Part shown: in pieces, positions 9,151 through 18,968 of the stretch
How the letters are laid out: every line of letters begins with the position of its first letter
Position numbering within the stretch: the stretch's first letter is position 1
NCBI RefSeq assembly: GCF_900177645.1
Contig: NZ_FXAO01000011.1
Span: forward strand, 62,001 to 126,000
Direction: 5' to 3'
Source: Arenibacter troitsensis
GTDB taxonomy: Bacteria > Bacteroidota > Bacteroidia > Flavobacteriales > Flavobacteriaceae
Length of the DNA stretch: 64,000 bases
The notes under the pieces: model-generated
What the model was told of the DNA's origin: nothing
Databases searched by the model: none
What the model saw: only the letters and a program-made list of their open reading frames with translations
Position numbers and translations under genes: made by a program

Positions 9151-10881
9151 TTACATTTTTTCGTAAGGCCAATGCGTATCTACACCTTGACTACGAATGA
9201 GGCTTTGAAATTTCCGCAAAGCAGCAGGGTCTTTGTAAACCTCTTGGGGGCTTCGTCCCGTTTCCATTAAAAAAGGCACAAACATCCCTATGGCTTCACC
9301 AATACTCCATTCCACTGGGTGCAGTCTGTAACATCCGTTGGTAAGGTGGGTGGTTCCAATATTTTTATTTACCGGAAATATATTTTCCATCCGTTGTGGA
9401 ATTAACGCTCCCAAAGGAATCTGAAATGGAAGGGAAGCAAAGTCGATATAATTATCCCCACCACTACTAGGATGCAGATCGATGTGATAATATCCTATCC
9501 CCACACTATCCTGAAAATCCTGGGCACGGGCTTCAGCTTCCGAAACGCCTTGAATACTTGATCTTTGGGTTTTTCCCACATGATGTTCCGTGATACGGAA
9601 TAAAGGCTTAATTCTTCTAGACTCCCTTATATAGGGGTATTTTGCCAATCCATCATTCGTTCCCATTACATCAGGCCGCAGTCTAATACCTGGCCAGCCT
9701 CTCCCTCCATCTGGCCTGGGTGCTTCGGTTTGCAGCCAGTACAACAGAGACAGACTTAATTGTTTGGCCCTATTGATGTGATATTTCAATTCAGTGTCGC
9801 TAACATCGACAATATTACCTAAAAAATAATCGTTTTGGGGGTAGTTGACCAAGGTGATATCTCCCGTAAGAAAACCGTCCTCAAAATTATCCTTGGCCAA
9901 TATCCTGCGATACATCCACAGGTTCAATACCTCCTTCATGTGATTTCCCTGAGGGTCAAAACCCAAATTCTTTGGTAAGAGGGTTCGCGGGTTGGAATAG
10001 TTGAGTTCCAGTAATTTTCCGGCCCAAGGCATTTTCATTTCTGGGGTAAAGTCGCGCCAAAACCCATACTCCTCGGGTTTATCAATAGTCCAATCCTCAT
10101 TGAGCCTATAGTCCATGGCATAACAGACGGTAAAAGCCTGATTATTTGTAGGATCTGCTATTTCTGCCGCATGTAGTTCCCCTGTATCGGATTTGGCTTC
10201 GGCACCGGTAACATACTCTGTACCAGTCATGGGCAATAAATCGCCTAATTCTGTTGCGTCCGCAAAGAAAGGCGCCTCTAAACTCCTTATTTCCCCTGTG
10301 GAAAGGTTTTTAACCCTTACAGATTGCACTTTGTTCCCCTTGCTAGAGGCATCCAAAGCCACTGTTTCCCTTAAAAGGACCAGTTTACCGGCACTGATAT
10401 ACGGATCGAACATGGTTTCCAACACCCGTAACGAAATTTTGGGCTCATGGCTAATTTCCGAAACACTGGCATTCCCGGGATTAAACCTCTCGTTATCGGC
10501 ATACTGTTCTTTGATTGGATAATTATTGCGATAATATTCCCTGACTTTTTTTCTAAATTCCCGGTATAATGCGGTAGCTCCAAAATCGTTGATCCATTTA
10601 TGCTCATCCGGAGGTACGCCCTGTTGGGTTAATTGACCGCCAATCCAATCTGTTTCCTCGGTCATTATTACCGTTAGGCCGTTGCGAAGCGCCCCAAAGG
10701 CTGTGGCACAACCACCCGTTCCGCCACCGATTATTACAAGATCTGTTTTTAAGGTCCTACCTTCTATGTTTATACTATTGCCTTTTTTAGAATGCTTTTT
10801 TCCTTGGGATGCATAAATGGGGTTTAAAACCAACAACCCCGTACCGGCGGCCAAATTGCCAAAAAAATTTCTTCTTTTCAT
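9151..10881 (-). CDS. Exported FAD-dependent oxidoreductase
   Basis: This is a 576-residue protein. The N-terminus MKRRNFFGNLAAGTGLLV is a twin-arginine-like export signal, suggesting folding with the cofactor before export. A Rossmann dinucleotide motif IIGGGTGGCATA lies near residues 50-61, followed by the flavin-family signature DWIGGQLTQQGVPPDEH. This matches the FAD_oxidored family (PF12831), members of which are often found in polysaccharide loci and loosely named xanthan-lyase-like; no lyase activity is implied. It lies downstream of sulfatase 1, but a terminator separates them (11082-11117), so it is probably its own unit. Substrate unknown; a periplasmic sugar or alcohol oxidation is inferred from context only. 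Confidence 0.85.
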   Translation of the reverse strand: MKRRNFFGNLAAGTGLLVLNPIYASQGKKHSKKGNSINIEGRTLKTDLVIIGGGTGGCATAFGALRNGLTVIMTEETDWIGGQLTQQGVPPDEHKWINDFGATALYREFRKKVREYYRNNYPIKEQYADNERFNPGNASVSEISHEPKISLRVLETMFDPYISAGKLVLLRETVALDASSKGNKVQSVRVKNLSTGEIRSLEAPFFADATELGDLLPMTGTEYVTGAEAKSDTGELHAAEIADPTNNQAFTVCYAMDYRLNEDWTIDKPEEYGFWRDFTPEMKMPWAGKLLELNYSNPRTLLPKNLGFDPQGNHMKEVLNLWMYRRILAKDNFEDGFLTGDITLVNYPQNDYFLGNIVDVSDTELKYHINRAKQLSLSLLYWLQTEAPRPDGGRGWPGIRLRPDVMGTNDGLAKYPYIRESRRIKPLFRITEHHVGKTQRSSIQGVSEAEARAQDFQDSVGIGYYHIDLHPSSGGDNYIDFASLPFQIPLGALIPQRMENIFPVNKNIGTTHLTNGCYRLHPVEWSIGEAIGMFVPFLMETGRSPQEVYKDPAALRKFQSLIRSQGVDTHWPYEKM

Positions 10882-11081
10882 AGGAAGTAAATTACGAAAA
10901 TACCTTTACTGCTAATTGCTGGACAATTAACAATATGGACAACAGCACTAAAATAACTATTTTTCACTTTAAGCTAAGCGTTGATGTAGGTATGATGAAT
11001 TACTGTGATTGGCATGCGTAGTTCTTTTTCAATTACGTTATCCACTTTACTTTTAGGAATGAAATACTATCTACCAGTATC

Positions 11082-11117
11082 AAAAAAAAGGAACAAGGGA
11101 TTCCTAAAGTTCCTTTT
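11082..11117 (-). terminator. Terminator downstream of sulfatase 1
   Basis: Stem AAAAGGAAC / GTTCCTTTT (11086-11094 with 11109-11117), followed on the minus strand by a T run. Confidence 0.8.
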
Positions 11118-11172
11118 AGTCTAAACTAACTCAAACTATTTTGAGACTAGCCATAAACGAATATAAAATTGG

Positions 11173-12570
11173 CTATTTCTTCATTTCTGTCCGCACAGAT
11201 TTTATCCAAGTAGTATGTAACTTTAATAGTTCGTTCAACTTCTTAGGATTGGACTCGGCCAAATTGTTCTTCTCACCAATGTCATTTTCCAGATTCAACA
11301 AGTATAATTTTTCCAACTCCATTTTCTTCCCTCCAACAACAGGTTCTCTTACGTTTCCAATAAGTTTCCACGGACCTTTGCGCACTGCCCATTGGGCCGT
11401 TTTGTCGTCATAACTCCCCAATTGCCAGTGCACCACCTCATGACCTGATTCTTTTTTATTATCCAGAATAATGGGCATAAGACTTTTTCCATCCAAATTA
11501 TTGGGGGCTTTGGAGTTGGTCAATTCAGCTATCGTAGTAAACCAATCCATTTCCATACTCAACTGATCGCGAACTTCATTTGCGGGAATAATTCCCGGAT
11601 AACGTATTATGGCCGGCACACGGATACCCCCTTCGAACAAGCTGAATTTGCTTCCCCTATAGGGCCCAGCATTACCTCCTCCCCAAAATGCCCTTTCCTC
11701 CAAGGAATGCCCGTGATCTGATTGAAAAACAACAATGGTGTTATCCGCTATACCCATCTCGTCCAGATAATCCAGGACATTCCCAATTTTCTCATCCGTG
11801 TTGGAGACAAAAGCGGCATATTCCCTTCTTGGCGTTGGAAGATCCTTGTAATGTTCCAACCACTTTGTGGTACCTTGATAGGGATAGTGCGGTGCATTAA
11901 ACGCCCAATAAATAAAAAAAGGCTTATCCTGTCTGTGGTTAATTACCTGCTTGACTTCTTCCACCATTAAATCGGAAAAATGTTGGCCATCATAATATAC
12001 CTCCTCTGAATTTCTATACAGGTCGTGTTTGTTAGGCCCGTCCCAATAAAAGGTGTGGGAATAATTATCAATGCAACCTCGCTGATGCCCAAAAAAATAA
12101 TCAAATCCCTGTCCGTTGGGCAAGTTCTGTTCCCTATGTCCGAGGTGCCACTTACCAATCAGTGCCGTATAATAGCCATTGGGCTTAAGCATCTCTGCCA
12201 TAGTGATCTGCTCGGTAGGCAATCCATGTTCCCCGCTAATTTCCGCTCGTTCGGGTATTGGAACATTACCCTCCAGACCTGCCCGTAAATTGGTCTTCCC
12301 GGTCATAAGGGCGGCACGTGATGGTGAACATACCGGTGCTCCAGCATAGAATTGGGTAAACCTTACACCTTCCTTCACCAACCTATCCATATTTGGGGTA
12401 TGCAGGTCGGTTGCCCCATAACTATTCAAATCTATGGATCCCTGGTCATCGGTCAAAATTACAATGACGTTGGGCCTGTTCTTCTCCGGAGTTTGGGAAA
12501 AAGCTCCATGGTAAAAAAGTAAAAAAAGCAATGCCAATTCAATGCCTATTGATTTTTTAAATACGTTCAT
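11173..12570 (-). CDS. Sulfatase 1, type I (S1), exported
   Basis: This is a 465-residue formylglycine sulfatase. A signal peptide occupies residues 1-25 (ending AFSQ). The metal-binding start is VIVILTDDQGS. The active-site motif APVCSPSRAALMTGK has Cys81, which must be oxidised to formylglycine by a maturase that is not in this window. GKWHLGH and the later FQSDHGH complete the metal and sulfate site. It likely removes a sulfate ester from a glycan in the periplasm. The gene stands between the SusD1 terminator and the FAD oxidoreductase. Which sulfate position or sugar it acts on cannot be read from the sequence. Confidence 0.93.
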   Translation of the reverse strand: MNVFKKSIGIELALLFLLFYHGAFSQTPEKNRPNVIVILTDDQGSIDLNSYGATDLHTPNMDRLVKEGVRFTQFYAGAPVCSPSRAALMTGKTNLRAGLEGNVPIPERAEISGEHGLPTEQITMAEMLKPNGYYTALIGKWHLGHREQNLPNGQGFDYFFGHQRGCIDNYSHTFYWDGPNKHDLYRNSEEVYYDGQHFSDLMVEEVKQVINHRQDKPFFIYWAFNAPHYPYQGTTKWLEHYKDLPTPRREYAAFVSNTDEKIGNVLDYLDEMGIADNTIVVFQSDHGHSLEERAFWGGGNAGPYRGSKFSLFEGGIRVPAIIRYPGIIPANEVRDQLSMEMDWFTTIAELTNSKAPNNLDGKSLMPIILDNKKESGHEVVHWQLGSYDDKTAQWAVRKGPWKLIGNVREPVVGGKKMELEKLYLLNLENDIGEKNNLAESNPKKLNELLKLHTTWIKSVRTEMKK

Positions 12571-12935
12571 TTCGGTCTAATTAAAATTTAGTGGTGTATA
12601 AAGATTGCAAAAAATAAATAAACCCAAACCATGAAATGCAGATTTGTTGATGTGTTCAATACCAAATTGTATTTTTATGGAATTATGAGTGATACAAAAG
12701 TTGGAGAACAGTTTTCCTGATTCCCTTTAGCAACCAATTCACTCTTATATATTACACCCACGAGTACCAATAATAACATCTATACCCCCAATGTAAATAT
12801 GCTGTCGGGAAGTTGTGGTTTAATTGTGGGAAATTGGGATTTTCGATTGATAAAAATAAAAAAGGCCCCCAATAACTGGGAGCCCTTTTAACAAACCTAA
12901 CTTAACTGTAAAATTGTCTTTCTTTTACTTAAAAT
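12571..12935. other. Gene-free stretch between sulfatase 1 and SusD1
   Basis: It contains the SusD1 terminator at its right end. The sulfatase 1 promoter must lie here; a TATTTTTTG-like string near 12610 on the minus strand is only a poor match. Nothing else is seen. Confidence 0.5.
12853..12890 (-). terminator. Terminator of the SusC1-SusD1 unit
   Basis: On the minus strand, arm AAAGGGCTCCCA pairs with TGGGGGCCTTT (one bulged G, one G-U pair) around a 5-base loop, followed by a T-rich run. It lies about 45 bases after the SusD1 stop. Confidence 0.8.
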
Positions 12936-14390
12936 CTAGTATCCATCATTCTGGATTAGACTCGGATTACGTTCAATCTCTGTCTGAGGAATTGGAAACC
13001 TAACACGAAAATCTTCGGCCGACTTACCCCTTTCATTTGCAGACTCAATAAATTTACCGTGCCTAATCAAATCTTGTCTCCTTAAGGCCTCCGTGTGGAA
13101 CTCCCTACCTCTTTCATCTAATATAAAATCCCTAAATGCTTCTTTAGTAGCAAAATCAGCAATATCAAATGTGCTTACACCAGCAGCATCCCTCACTAAA
13201 TTTAAAAGATCCACTGAAACTTGGTTTGTCCCATTGAGCTCATTTAGTGCCTCAGCTCTAGACAATAATATATCTGCATATCGTAAAAAAGGAAAATCAT
13301 CGGATGCCCTACTAATGTCTTGATTAGGATACTCTGGAAATTTCATACTTCGAGCATCATCTTCACCAAGTACAATTGTCTCCCCATCTGCATTTACAAA
13401 TTCAAATAAAAATGCATCCAATCTTTCGTCTTCAGGTTCAAAAAGTTCAAGAAATTCCGATCTAATCTTAAATTCTGCAGCAAAAATTGCTCTTGGCGGA
13501 TATTGCCACTGATACCCACGTGGAACAACATGGCTTAACCAACCGTTACCTGTAACATCATTTGGGGTATCTGACATGTTAGCAACAAAAATAAATTCGT
13601 TATCACGCTGATTATCAGGACTAAATAAGTTTATTCTATTTCCATCTGTAAATAGGTCGTATACACCTAAATCCATCACTTCTAAAGAAGTATCTGCAGC
13701 CTCTTTCCATTTTTTGGTCATCATATAAAATTTGGCTAGGATCCCAAGTGCAGCTCCTTTTGTAGGTCTTCCGTATTCATTTCTCGGGGAGGTCACCGGA
13801 AGAATTTCGCTTACTGCCATCAGTTCACTTTCTATAAAGGAAATCATTTCCTCCTCAGTGGCACGGGCAGGACGATCTGTAACTGCAGTTTCACTGGTAA
13901 CAATTAATGGAACCGGACCAAAAAAGTCAAATAGCAAATAATACGAAAATGCTCTTAAAAACCTTGCTTCTGCCAAAACCTCTTGTTTCCTTGTTTCATC
14001 CATCTCAACGCCTGGAACATTATCCAACACTACATTGGCATTGTATATTGTTCTATACCGGCGTTCCCAGGATGATTGCAAATAGCTATGGGAGGAAGTC
14101 CAAATAAATTCTTCCATAAGCTCATTGGCTGCGAAAATACCTCCATTACGTTCAATATGGATGTCGGTATTTACCTCATTAAGCGTAATGGCATCTCGGG
14201 TTATATCACTATATCTTAATTCTCCATAGACAGAATTAAGAACCACTTCTACATCTTCAGCATTTGTCAAAAAATCGTTTGGGCTTAATGTGGTAAAAGT
14301 TTTTTCATCCAGTGCATCTTCGCATCCCGTAAATGCAAGCCACAAAAAAACAATTGAGAAAAGCGTACAAAAATTTATTATTTTTTTCAT
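12936..14390 (-). CDS. SusD-like glycan-binding lipoprotein 1
   Basis: This 484-residue RagB/SusD family protein has a lipobox at FTGC with Cys23 and predicts an outer-membrane surface lipoprotein that caps its SusC partner. Family features include an N-terminal LSPNDFLTNAEDVEVVLNSVY, the helical (TPR-like) ARFLRAFSYYLLFDFFGPVPL and the C-terminal DERGREFHTEALRRQDLIRHGKF. It starts 3 bases after the end of SusC1, so the two are translationally linked. A terminator follows directly, so no enzyme gene shares the transcript. Confidence 0.96.
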   Translation of the reverse strand: MKKIINFCTLFSIVFLWLAFTGCEDALDEKTFTTLSPNDFLTNAEDVEVVLNSVYGELRYSDITRDAITLNEVNTDIHIERNGGIFAANELMEEFIWTSSHSYLQSSWERRYRTIYNANVVLDNVPGVEMDETRKQEVLAEARFLRAFSYYLLFDFFGPVPLIVTSETAVTDRPARATEEEMISFIESELMAVSEILPVTSPRNEYGRPTKGAALGILAKFYMMTKKWKEAADTSLEVMDLGVYDLFTDGNRINLFSPDNQRDNEFIFVANMSDTPNDVTGNGWLSHVVPRGYQWQYPPRAIFAAEFKIRSEFLELFEPEDERLDAFLFEFVNADGETIVLGEDDARSMKFPEYPNQDISRASDDFPFLRYADILLSRAEALNELNGTNQVSVDLLNLVRDAAGVSTFDIADFATKEAFRDFILDERGREFHTEALRRQDLIRHGKFIESANERGKSAEDFRVRFPIPQTEIERNPSLIQNDGY

Positions 14391-14393
14391 CTT

Positions 14394-17300
14394 TTAAAAT
14401 TTTACGTTAATTCCTAATGAGTATATAGTTGCAAGAGGATATGCATTATAATCGATTCTAACATTGGAAGTACCCAATGCATTTACGTTAGGATTATATC
14501 CTTTATAATTGGTAAACATTGCCAAATTCTGTCCGGAAACATACACCAATAATGAAGATATACTATTCATTTTCAAATTAGGGAATGAATAGCCTATTCT
14601 GGCATTCTTCAATTGCACAAATGAAGCATCCTCAACTATTCTACTGTTAAAATCAAAAGTTCTCGATGGATTAACAAATGAAGGAGTATCGTTTGTTGGA
14701 TTTTCCGGTGTCCATCTGTCCAATACATAACGTTGCCTGTTCCTAAGATTGTCTATAGGATTTTCAGAATCAATATTGGTGAAGTTTGCCAATTCATAAC
14801 CCAATTTACCTTCTAAAAAGACATCTAGCGAAAAACCTTTATAATTTAAAGTATTGTTAAGTCCGAAGGTGAAATCAGGAAATGGATCTCCCAAAACTGT
14901 TCTGTCCTTATCGTCTATAATACCATCCTCATTTATATCCTTAAATTTTCGACTCCCTGGCGCCGCATTTGCCTGACTGGGATTGTTGTCAATTTCATCT
15001 TGCGATTGAAATACCCCATCAGAAACATATCCATAATACGAATTGATAGGCTGCCCCACCTCAAGTAGCGTAAATTCCTGAATAAACCTTGTTCCACCTT
15101 GTAAAATTCTTGGTAGTTCTCCTAGGTTTAAAACCTCATTACGTACTGTGGCTAGATTGAAATCTGTTGTCCATGAAAACTCACCAATAAAATTATTCGA
15201 TGAAATATTGAACTCGAAACCACTATTTTTAGTATCCCCTACGTTTTGAAGAGAGCTGGAAAAACCGGTTGTTGTTGGCACAGGCAACTCAAGTAATAAG
15301 TCTCTTGTCTTATTTCTAAAATATTCCAAAGATCCCGTTAAGCGACCGTTAAGGATACCAAAATCCAATCCAAAATTAAGTGATTCCGTAGTCTCCCACT
15401 TAAGATTCGGATTAGCTAACTGTATGGGTGCAATAGATTGAAATTCCTGACCGTTCAAGACAGCGATTGGCCCACTTCCCAACAGCACTAAAGATCTTGC
15501 GTTGTTGATTTCCTGATTACCACTTAAACCATAACTTGCCCTTAGCTTTAAACTAGAAACCGGGCTTTCGTCTGAATAAAACGATTCATTTGAAACATTC
15601 CAACCAAAAGCTGCGGATGGAAAGTATGCCACCTTGTTATTCTCACCAAACCTTGAGGAACCATCTGCCCTCAAAGAACCGGTTAAAAGGTATCTATCAT
15701 CAAAATTATAGTTTAGCCTACCGAAGCCAGAAATGATCGTATTCTCATCCCTAGAAGACCCAACAATATTTTGACTGGTATCCCCAGCTCCTAGATTATT
15801 GGAACCAAATGAAGAACTTGGAAAATTTTGAGCTGAAGCCCTAAAAGAAGAGTTTTCGAACTTTTGATATGAATAACCCAAAAGAGCATTCAACCTATGC
15901 TTAGCACTGAATGTTTTGCTATAATCATTTATAAATTCGAATAGGTAGCTGTCGTTTTCGGTTGAACTTCTAGTGGCCCTTCCTTCAAAAAGAAGTCCTC
16001 TTTGGGTCTCCTTATTCATAACTTCATCAAATTCTGTGATCATATGATCATATCCCAGATTAATTCTCGATTTGAAATCTTTGAAGATTTGATAATCAAT
16101 GAAGGTATTTCCATACATACGGGTGCTTTTTGAGAATTGCTCAATCGTTCTGGCCTGTGCCACTGAATTACTTAAATCCTGTAAGCTAAAGGCATAATCC
16201 CCGTTGTCATCATATATAGGCATCGTAGGTGGTAACTGAATTGCAGTTGCAATTACACCTGCATCCCTATTGGTTCCAGTGCCGGATGGTATAAGATCTT
16301 CAGATAGCAAACTATTACTAAAGTTTATACCTACTTTCAATTTTTCCCCTATAGAATGGGTTAAATTTACCCTTCCCGTTATTCTCTCAAAACCAGAATC
16401 TATTACGATTCCCTCCTGATCAAAATAATTGAGCGACAAATAATATTGTGTATCACTTGACCCCCCAGAAAAAGAAAGACGATGTTCTTGCATAAGGGCT
16501 GAGCGCAAAATTTCGTCTTGCCAATCGGTCCCTGAGCCTATAGTATTCATAAATTCCTGACTAAAAGGGGCAGCCACTCCACGATCCAAGCTAAGGGCGT
16601 TGTAAAATGCCATATATTCTTGGGTATTCATCAGATCCAGGGTTTTGGATGCATTTTGTATCCCAGTTGTCAAATTGTAATTTATTTCCAATTGGGTATC
16701 CTTAAGTCCTTGTTTTGTAGTTATAAGTACTACTCCGTTCGAACCTCTTGCTCCGTAGATTGCCGTAGCCGAAGCATCTTTTAGTACTTCAATTGATTTT
16801 ACATCCGCTGGGTTTAATGAGTTACCCGGGTTTGCACCTGGCAGACCATCAATCACGTACAAAGGCTCATTACCTGCTGTAATTGAATTGGTCCCCCTAA
16901 TTCTAATTGAAAAAGCCCCTCCCGGTTCAGCGCTGGTTTGAGTAACTTGCACTCCAGCGATTCTCCCTTGTATAATTTCATCAATAGAGGCCTGTGAATC
17001 CGTATTAAGATCTTCACCCTTTATTGAGCTAACAGCACCTGTTAAATCGCTCTTTTTTACCGTGCCATAACCAATTACTACAACTTCCTCCAATCCGGCA
17101 GCACTTTCCTCCAAGCTTATCCGAAGGTTCTCGTTTCCATCAACAGCGACCTCTTTACTTGCAAAGCCCAAGTATGAAACCACTAAAACGGCATTTTCAT
17201 CACTTAAAGAAATAGCGAAATTACCATCAAAATCGGCAATCACCCCATTTGTAGTACCCTTTTCTAAAATATTAGCCCCAGATAATGGTTGTCCAGTGTT

Positions 17301-17525
17301 ATCCAGTACCACCCCATTAACTACAGTTTGTGGCATGGGTTTTTCTGCCAATACACTTAAGGTCTTGTAACTCTTATTTTTCCTAATAGCATTCAGTTCT
17401 GAAGCGTAATTACCACTTGGAAAAGCAACCATTGCGCCTATTAGAAGTGTTAACGAGGGTTTTAGTACCCTATGAAATCTCAACTTCCGGGGTAATTCCT
17501 GCTTAAGCTTGTTTTTTTTTGTCAT
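14394..17525 (-). CDS. SusC-like TonB-dependent receptor 1
   Basis: This is a 1043-residue outer-membrane importer. The leader is unusually long and basic (MTKKNKLKQELPRKLRFH...) before the hydrophobic core and ASEL cleavage region. A carboxypeptidase-like domain (VNGVVLDNTGQPLSGANI) and the SusC signature VVVIGYGTVKKSDLTGAV come next. The plug (IRIRGTNSITAGNEPLYVID) follows, and then the 22-strand barrel ending in YSLGINVKF. It forms a bed-bin complex with SusD1, powered by TonB. The long N-terminal extension is common in flavobacterial SusC proteins. No HTCS or anti-sigma gene is adjacent, so the regulator is elsewhere. A candidate promoter lies about 350 bases upstream (17877-17906). Confidence 0.97.
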   Translation of the reverse strand: MTKKNKLKQELPRKLRFHRVLKPSLTLLIGAMVAFPSGNYASELNAIRKNKSYKTLSVLAEKPMPQTVVNGVVLDNTGQPLSGANILEKGTTNGVIADFDGNFAISLSDENAVLVVSYLGFASKEVAVDGNENLRISLEESAAGLEEVVVIGYGTVKKSDLTGAVSSIKGEDLNTDSQASIDEIIQGRIAGVQVTQTSAEPGGAFSIRIRGTNSITAGNEPLYVIDGLPGANPGNSLNPADVKSIEVLKDASATAIYGARGSNGVVLITTKQGLKDTQLEINYNLTTGIQNASKTLDLMNTQEYMAFYNALSLDRGVAAPFSQEFMNTIGSGTDWQDEILRSALMQEHRLSFSGGSSDTQYYLSLNYFDQEGIVIDSGFERITGRVNLTHSIGEKLKVGINFSNSLLSEDLIPSGTGTNRDAGVIATAIQLPPTMPIYDDNGDYAFSLQDLSNSVAQARTIEQFSKSTRMYGNTFIDYQIFKDFKSRINLGYDHMITEFDEVMNKETQRGLLFEGRATRSSTENDSYLFEFINDYSKTFSAKHRLNALLGYSYQKFENSSFRASAQNFPSSSFGSNNLGAGDTSQNIVGSSRDENTIISGFGRLNYNFDDRYLLTGSLRADGSSRFGENNKVAYFPSAAFGWNVSNESFYSDESPVSSLKLRASYGLSGNQEINNARSLVLLGSGPIAVLNGQEFQSIAPIQLANPNLKWETTESLNFGLDFGILNGRLTGSLEYFRNKTRDLLLELPVPTTTGFSSSLQNVGDTKNSGFEFNISSNNFIGEFSWTTDFNLATVRNEVLNLGELPRILQGGTRFIQEFTLLEVGQPINSYYGYVSDGVFQSQDEIDNNPSQANAAPGSRKFKDINEDGIIDDKDRTVLGDPFPDFTFGLNNTLNYKGFSLDVFLEGKLGYELANFTNIDSENPIDNLRNRQRYVLDRWTPENPTNDTPSFVNPSRTFDFNSRIVEDASFVQLKNARIGYSFPNLKMNSISSLLVYVSGQNLAMFTNYKGYNPNVNALGTSNVRIDYNAYPLATIYSLGINVKF

Positions 17526-18062
17526 TCCGTAAAGTGTTTAATGTTAAATTATTTTCCATTGTTATCTAATTATTTTGCTGTATAACAGCAGGTACTATGA
17601 ATTAATGGGTTACTTATTCCCTTTCTGGGAGTGTTGTTTCGGGGATCTTTATTGTGATAATTTTAAGGAGAAGGCAAACTTTCCCTTCATTATTTGAAAC
17701 TGAACAAGTAGATTAATCCACAAGTCCCAACGTCATATACATAAGATTTAAAACTTATATACTAATATTAATAATGAGGGTAAATATAATTTCTATTAAG
17801 CGCTTTTAAGATTCTATAATTAGCATAACCATGTACAATATTAACAAACCGTTAAGAAAGGGTTATGAAATAAAAACAAAACTAGGTGGAAGGGCAAAAT
17901 GCCCAATTGCTTCCGCAGGAACTATTCAAAATAAATACAATTGATATTTCTCTTAGCATTTAATCAACATCAACCAATATTTCATAAATTAGAATTCAGG
18001 AAATTAGGAATAATAGCTCGACAACAATTACACGATTATAACCAAAAAAATGGCACTAAATC
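17526..18062. other. Long gene-free stretch upstream of SusC1
   Basis: It holds the SusC1 promoter candidate (17877-17906) and a small hairpin TGCTGT-ATA-ACAGCA at 17576-17590 within the predicted leader. No promoter for the plus-strand gene at 18063 was recognised. It is AT-rich and no ORF is convincing. Confidence 0.55.
17877..17906 (-). promoter_or_regulatory. Candidate SusC1 promoter with operator-like inverted repeat
   Basis: On the minus strand TTG (17904-17906), 19 bases, then TAGTTTTG (17877-17884). The spacer contains the perfect inverted repeat GGGCA-AAA-TGCCC (17892-17904). The implied 5-prime leader of SusC1 is about 345 bases. Confidence 0.55.
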
Positions 18063-18428
18063 ATGGTAAATTACAAGCCTTCAATTAAAGAAATAGCGGT
18101 GTCCTTTTCCAATGGAAATTTTGAACTTGCATTTCCATATTTATCAGAAAATATTACTTGGAACATTATTGGTGAAAATGTGCTCACCGGCAAAACCGAC
18201 GTAATTGCGAATTGCCAACAAACAGCTGCTTATTTTAAATCTGTCCAGACCAACTTTATAACGGATCATATTATTGTTGCGGACAATAAAGTGGTCGTTA
18301 GTGGAACGGCGGAGTTTATAAAGGACGGCAGACGGGTTAATTTTATTTCGGCCTGTGACGTTTATGAATTTAACGGGAACCATGAATTGGAAAAAATCTC
18401 TTCTTATTGTATTTCCGATAAAAAATAA
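18063..18428 (+). CDS. NTF2-like / SnoaL-like small protein
   Basis: A 121-residue cytoplasmic protein without a signal peptide. An N-terminal helix (IKEIAVSFSNGNFELAFPYL) is followed by alternating strands, with WNIIGENVLTGKTDVI in the position typical of the NTF2/SnoaL cone fold, and later VVSGTAEFIKDGRRVNF and DVYEF. Members include isomerases and ligand-binding proteins, and the sequence alone does not reveal which. It stands alone between two long gene-free stretches. The start is an ATG. Confidence 0.7.
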   Translation: MVNYKPSIKEIAVSFSNGNFELAFPYLSENITWNIIGENVLTGKTDVIANCQQTAAYFKSVQTNFITDHIIVADNKVVVSGTAEFIKDGRRVNFISACDVYEFNGNHELEKISSYCISDKK

Positions 18429-18968
18429 TAATAAGATGCCTTCACAGGGCATAATTATGACATACCGTAGGATTTAAATTTTCATTATAATCCATGGAAA
18501 GTGCAAGAAAGCGAATCGTATTTATCGATTTTAACAAGGTCTTTTCGACTTGATCGGACAACCCTAATTTAAATTATTTAAAACCTTATCGACCTTCAAA
18601 TGGTATTGGTTGATTTAGAGCTAAACACCAATCTTAAATTTATAATGGTTACCAAACCGGGGATTCTAATTTCCGGCACCTTGAGCGCAATACTTCGAAA
18701 AAACCGGACCATTATAAAAAAATTATAACCCAAAATAATTCAAATAGCAGTGATTATCAACTCAAGTACCGAAATTAAATATAAGGTCTCAGCAGATATT
18801 GAAATTATCCGCCGCGCAAAAACTCCCAACTTGGCGGTTCTCAACCTTCACAAGCTTTTCCCAACACTCAAAGCCACATTTCCAATGGGCTATTTAATAC
18901 AAAGTGCTATCTTTAAAGTTTTATTTTTAACCTAAGTGCAGAACAATATTTTGCTAGAATCACCTTCT
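18429..18968. other. Gene-free stretch with a spaced inverted repeat
   Basis: It contains the inverted repeat listed at 18639-18718. A 61-codon frame at 18750-18935 starts at GTG and has no coding look. A TATCTTTA string at about 18908 might be part of the promoter for the next gene. Confidence 0.5.
18639..18718. repeat. Inverted repeat, 11-bp arms
   Basis: TTTATAATGGT (18639-18649) and ACCATTATAAA (18708-18718) are perfect inverse copies 58 bases apart. Inner CCGG tetramers lie near both arms (18657-18660 and 18704-18707). It could fold as a long hairpin or be a decayed small element. No coding content. Confidence 0.6.

Noticed and set aside
18750-18935. 61-codon plus-strand frame before the amidohydrolase gene
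   Set aside because: It starts at GTG, has no recognisable features and sits in AT-rich sequence; the following gene has a clear ATG and signal peptide.
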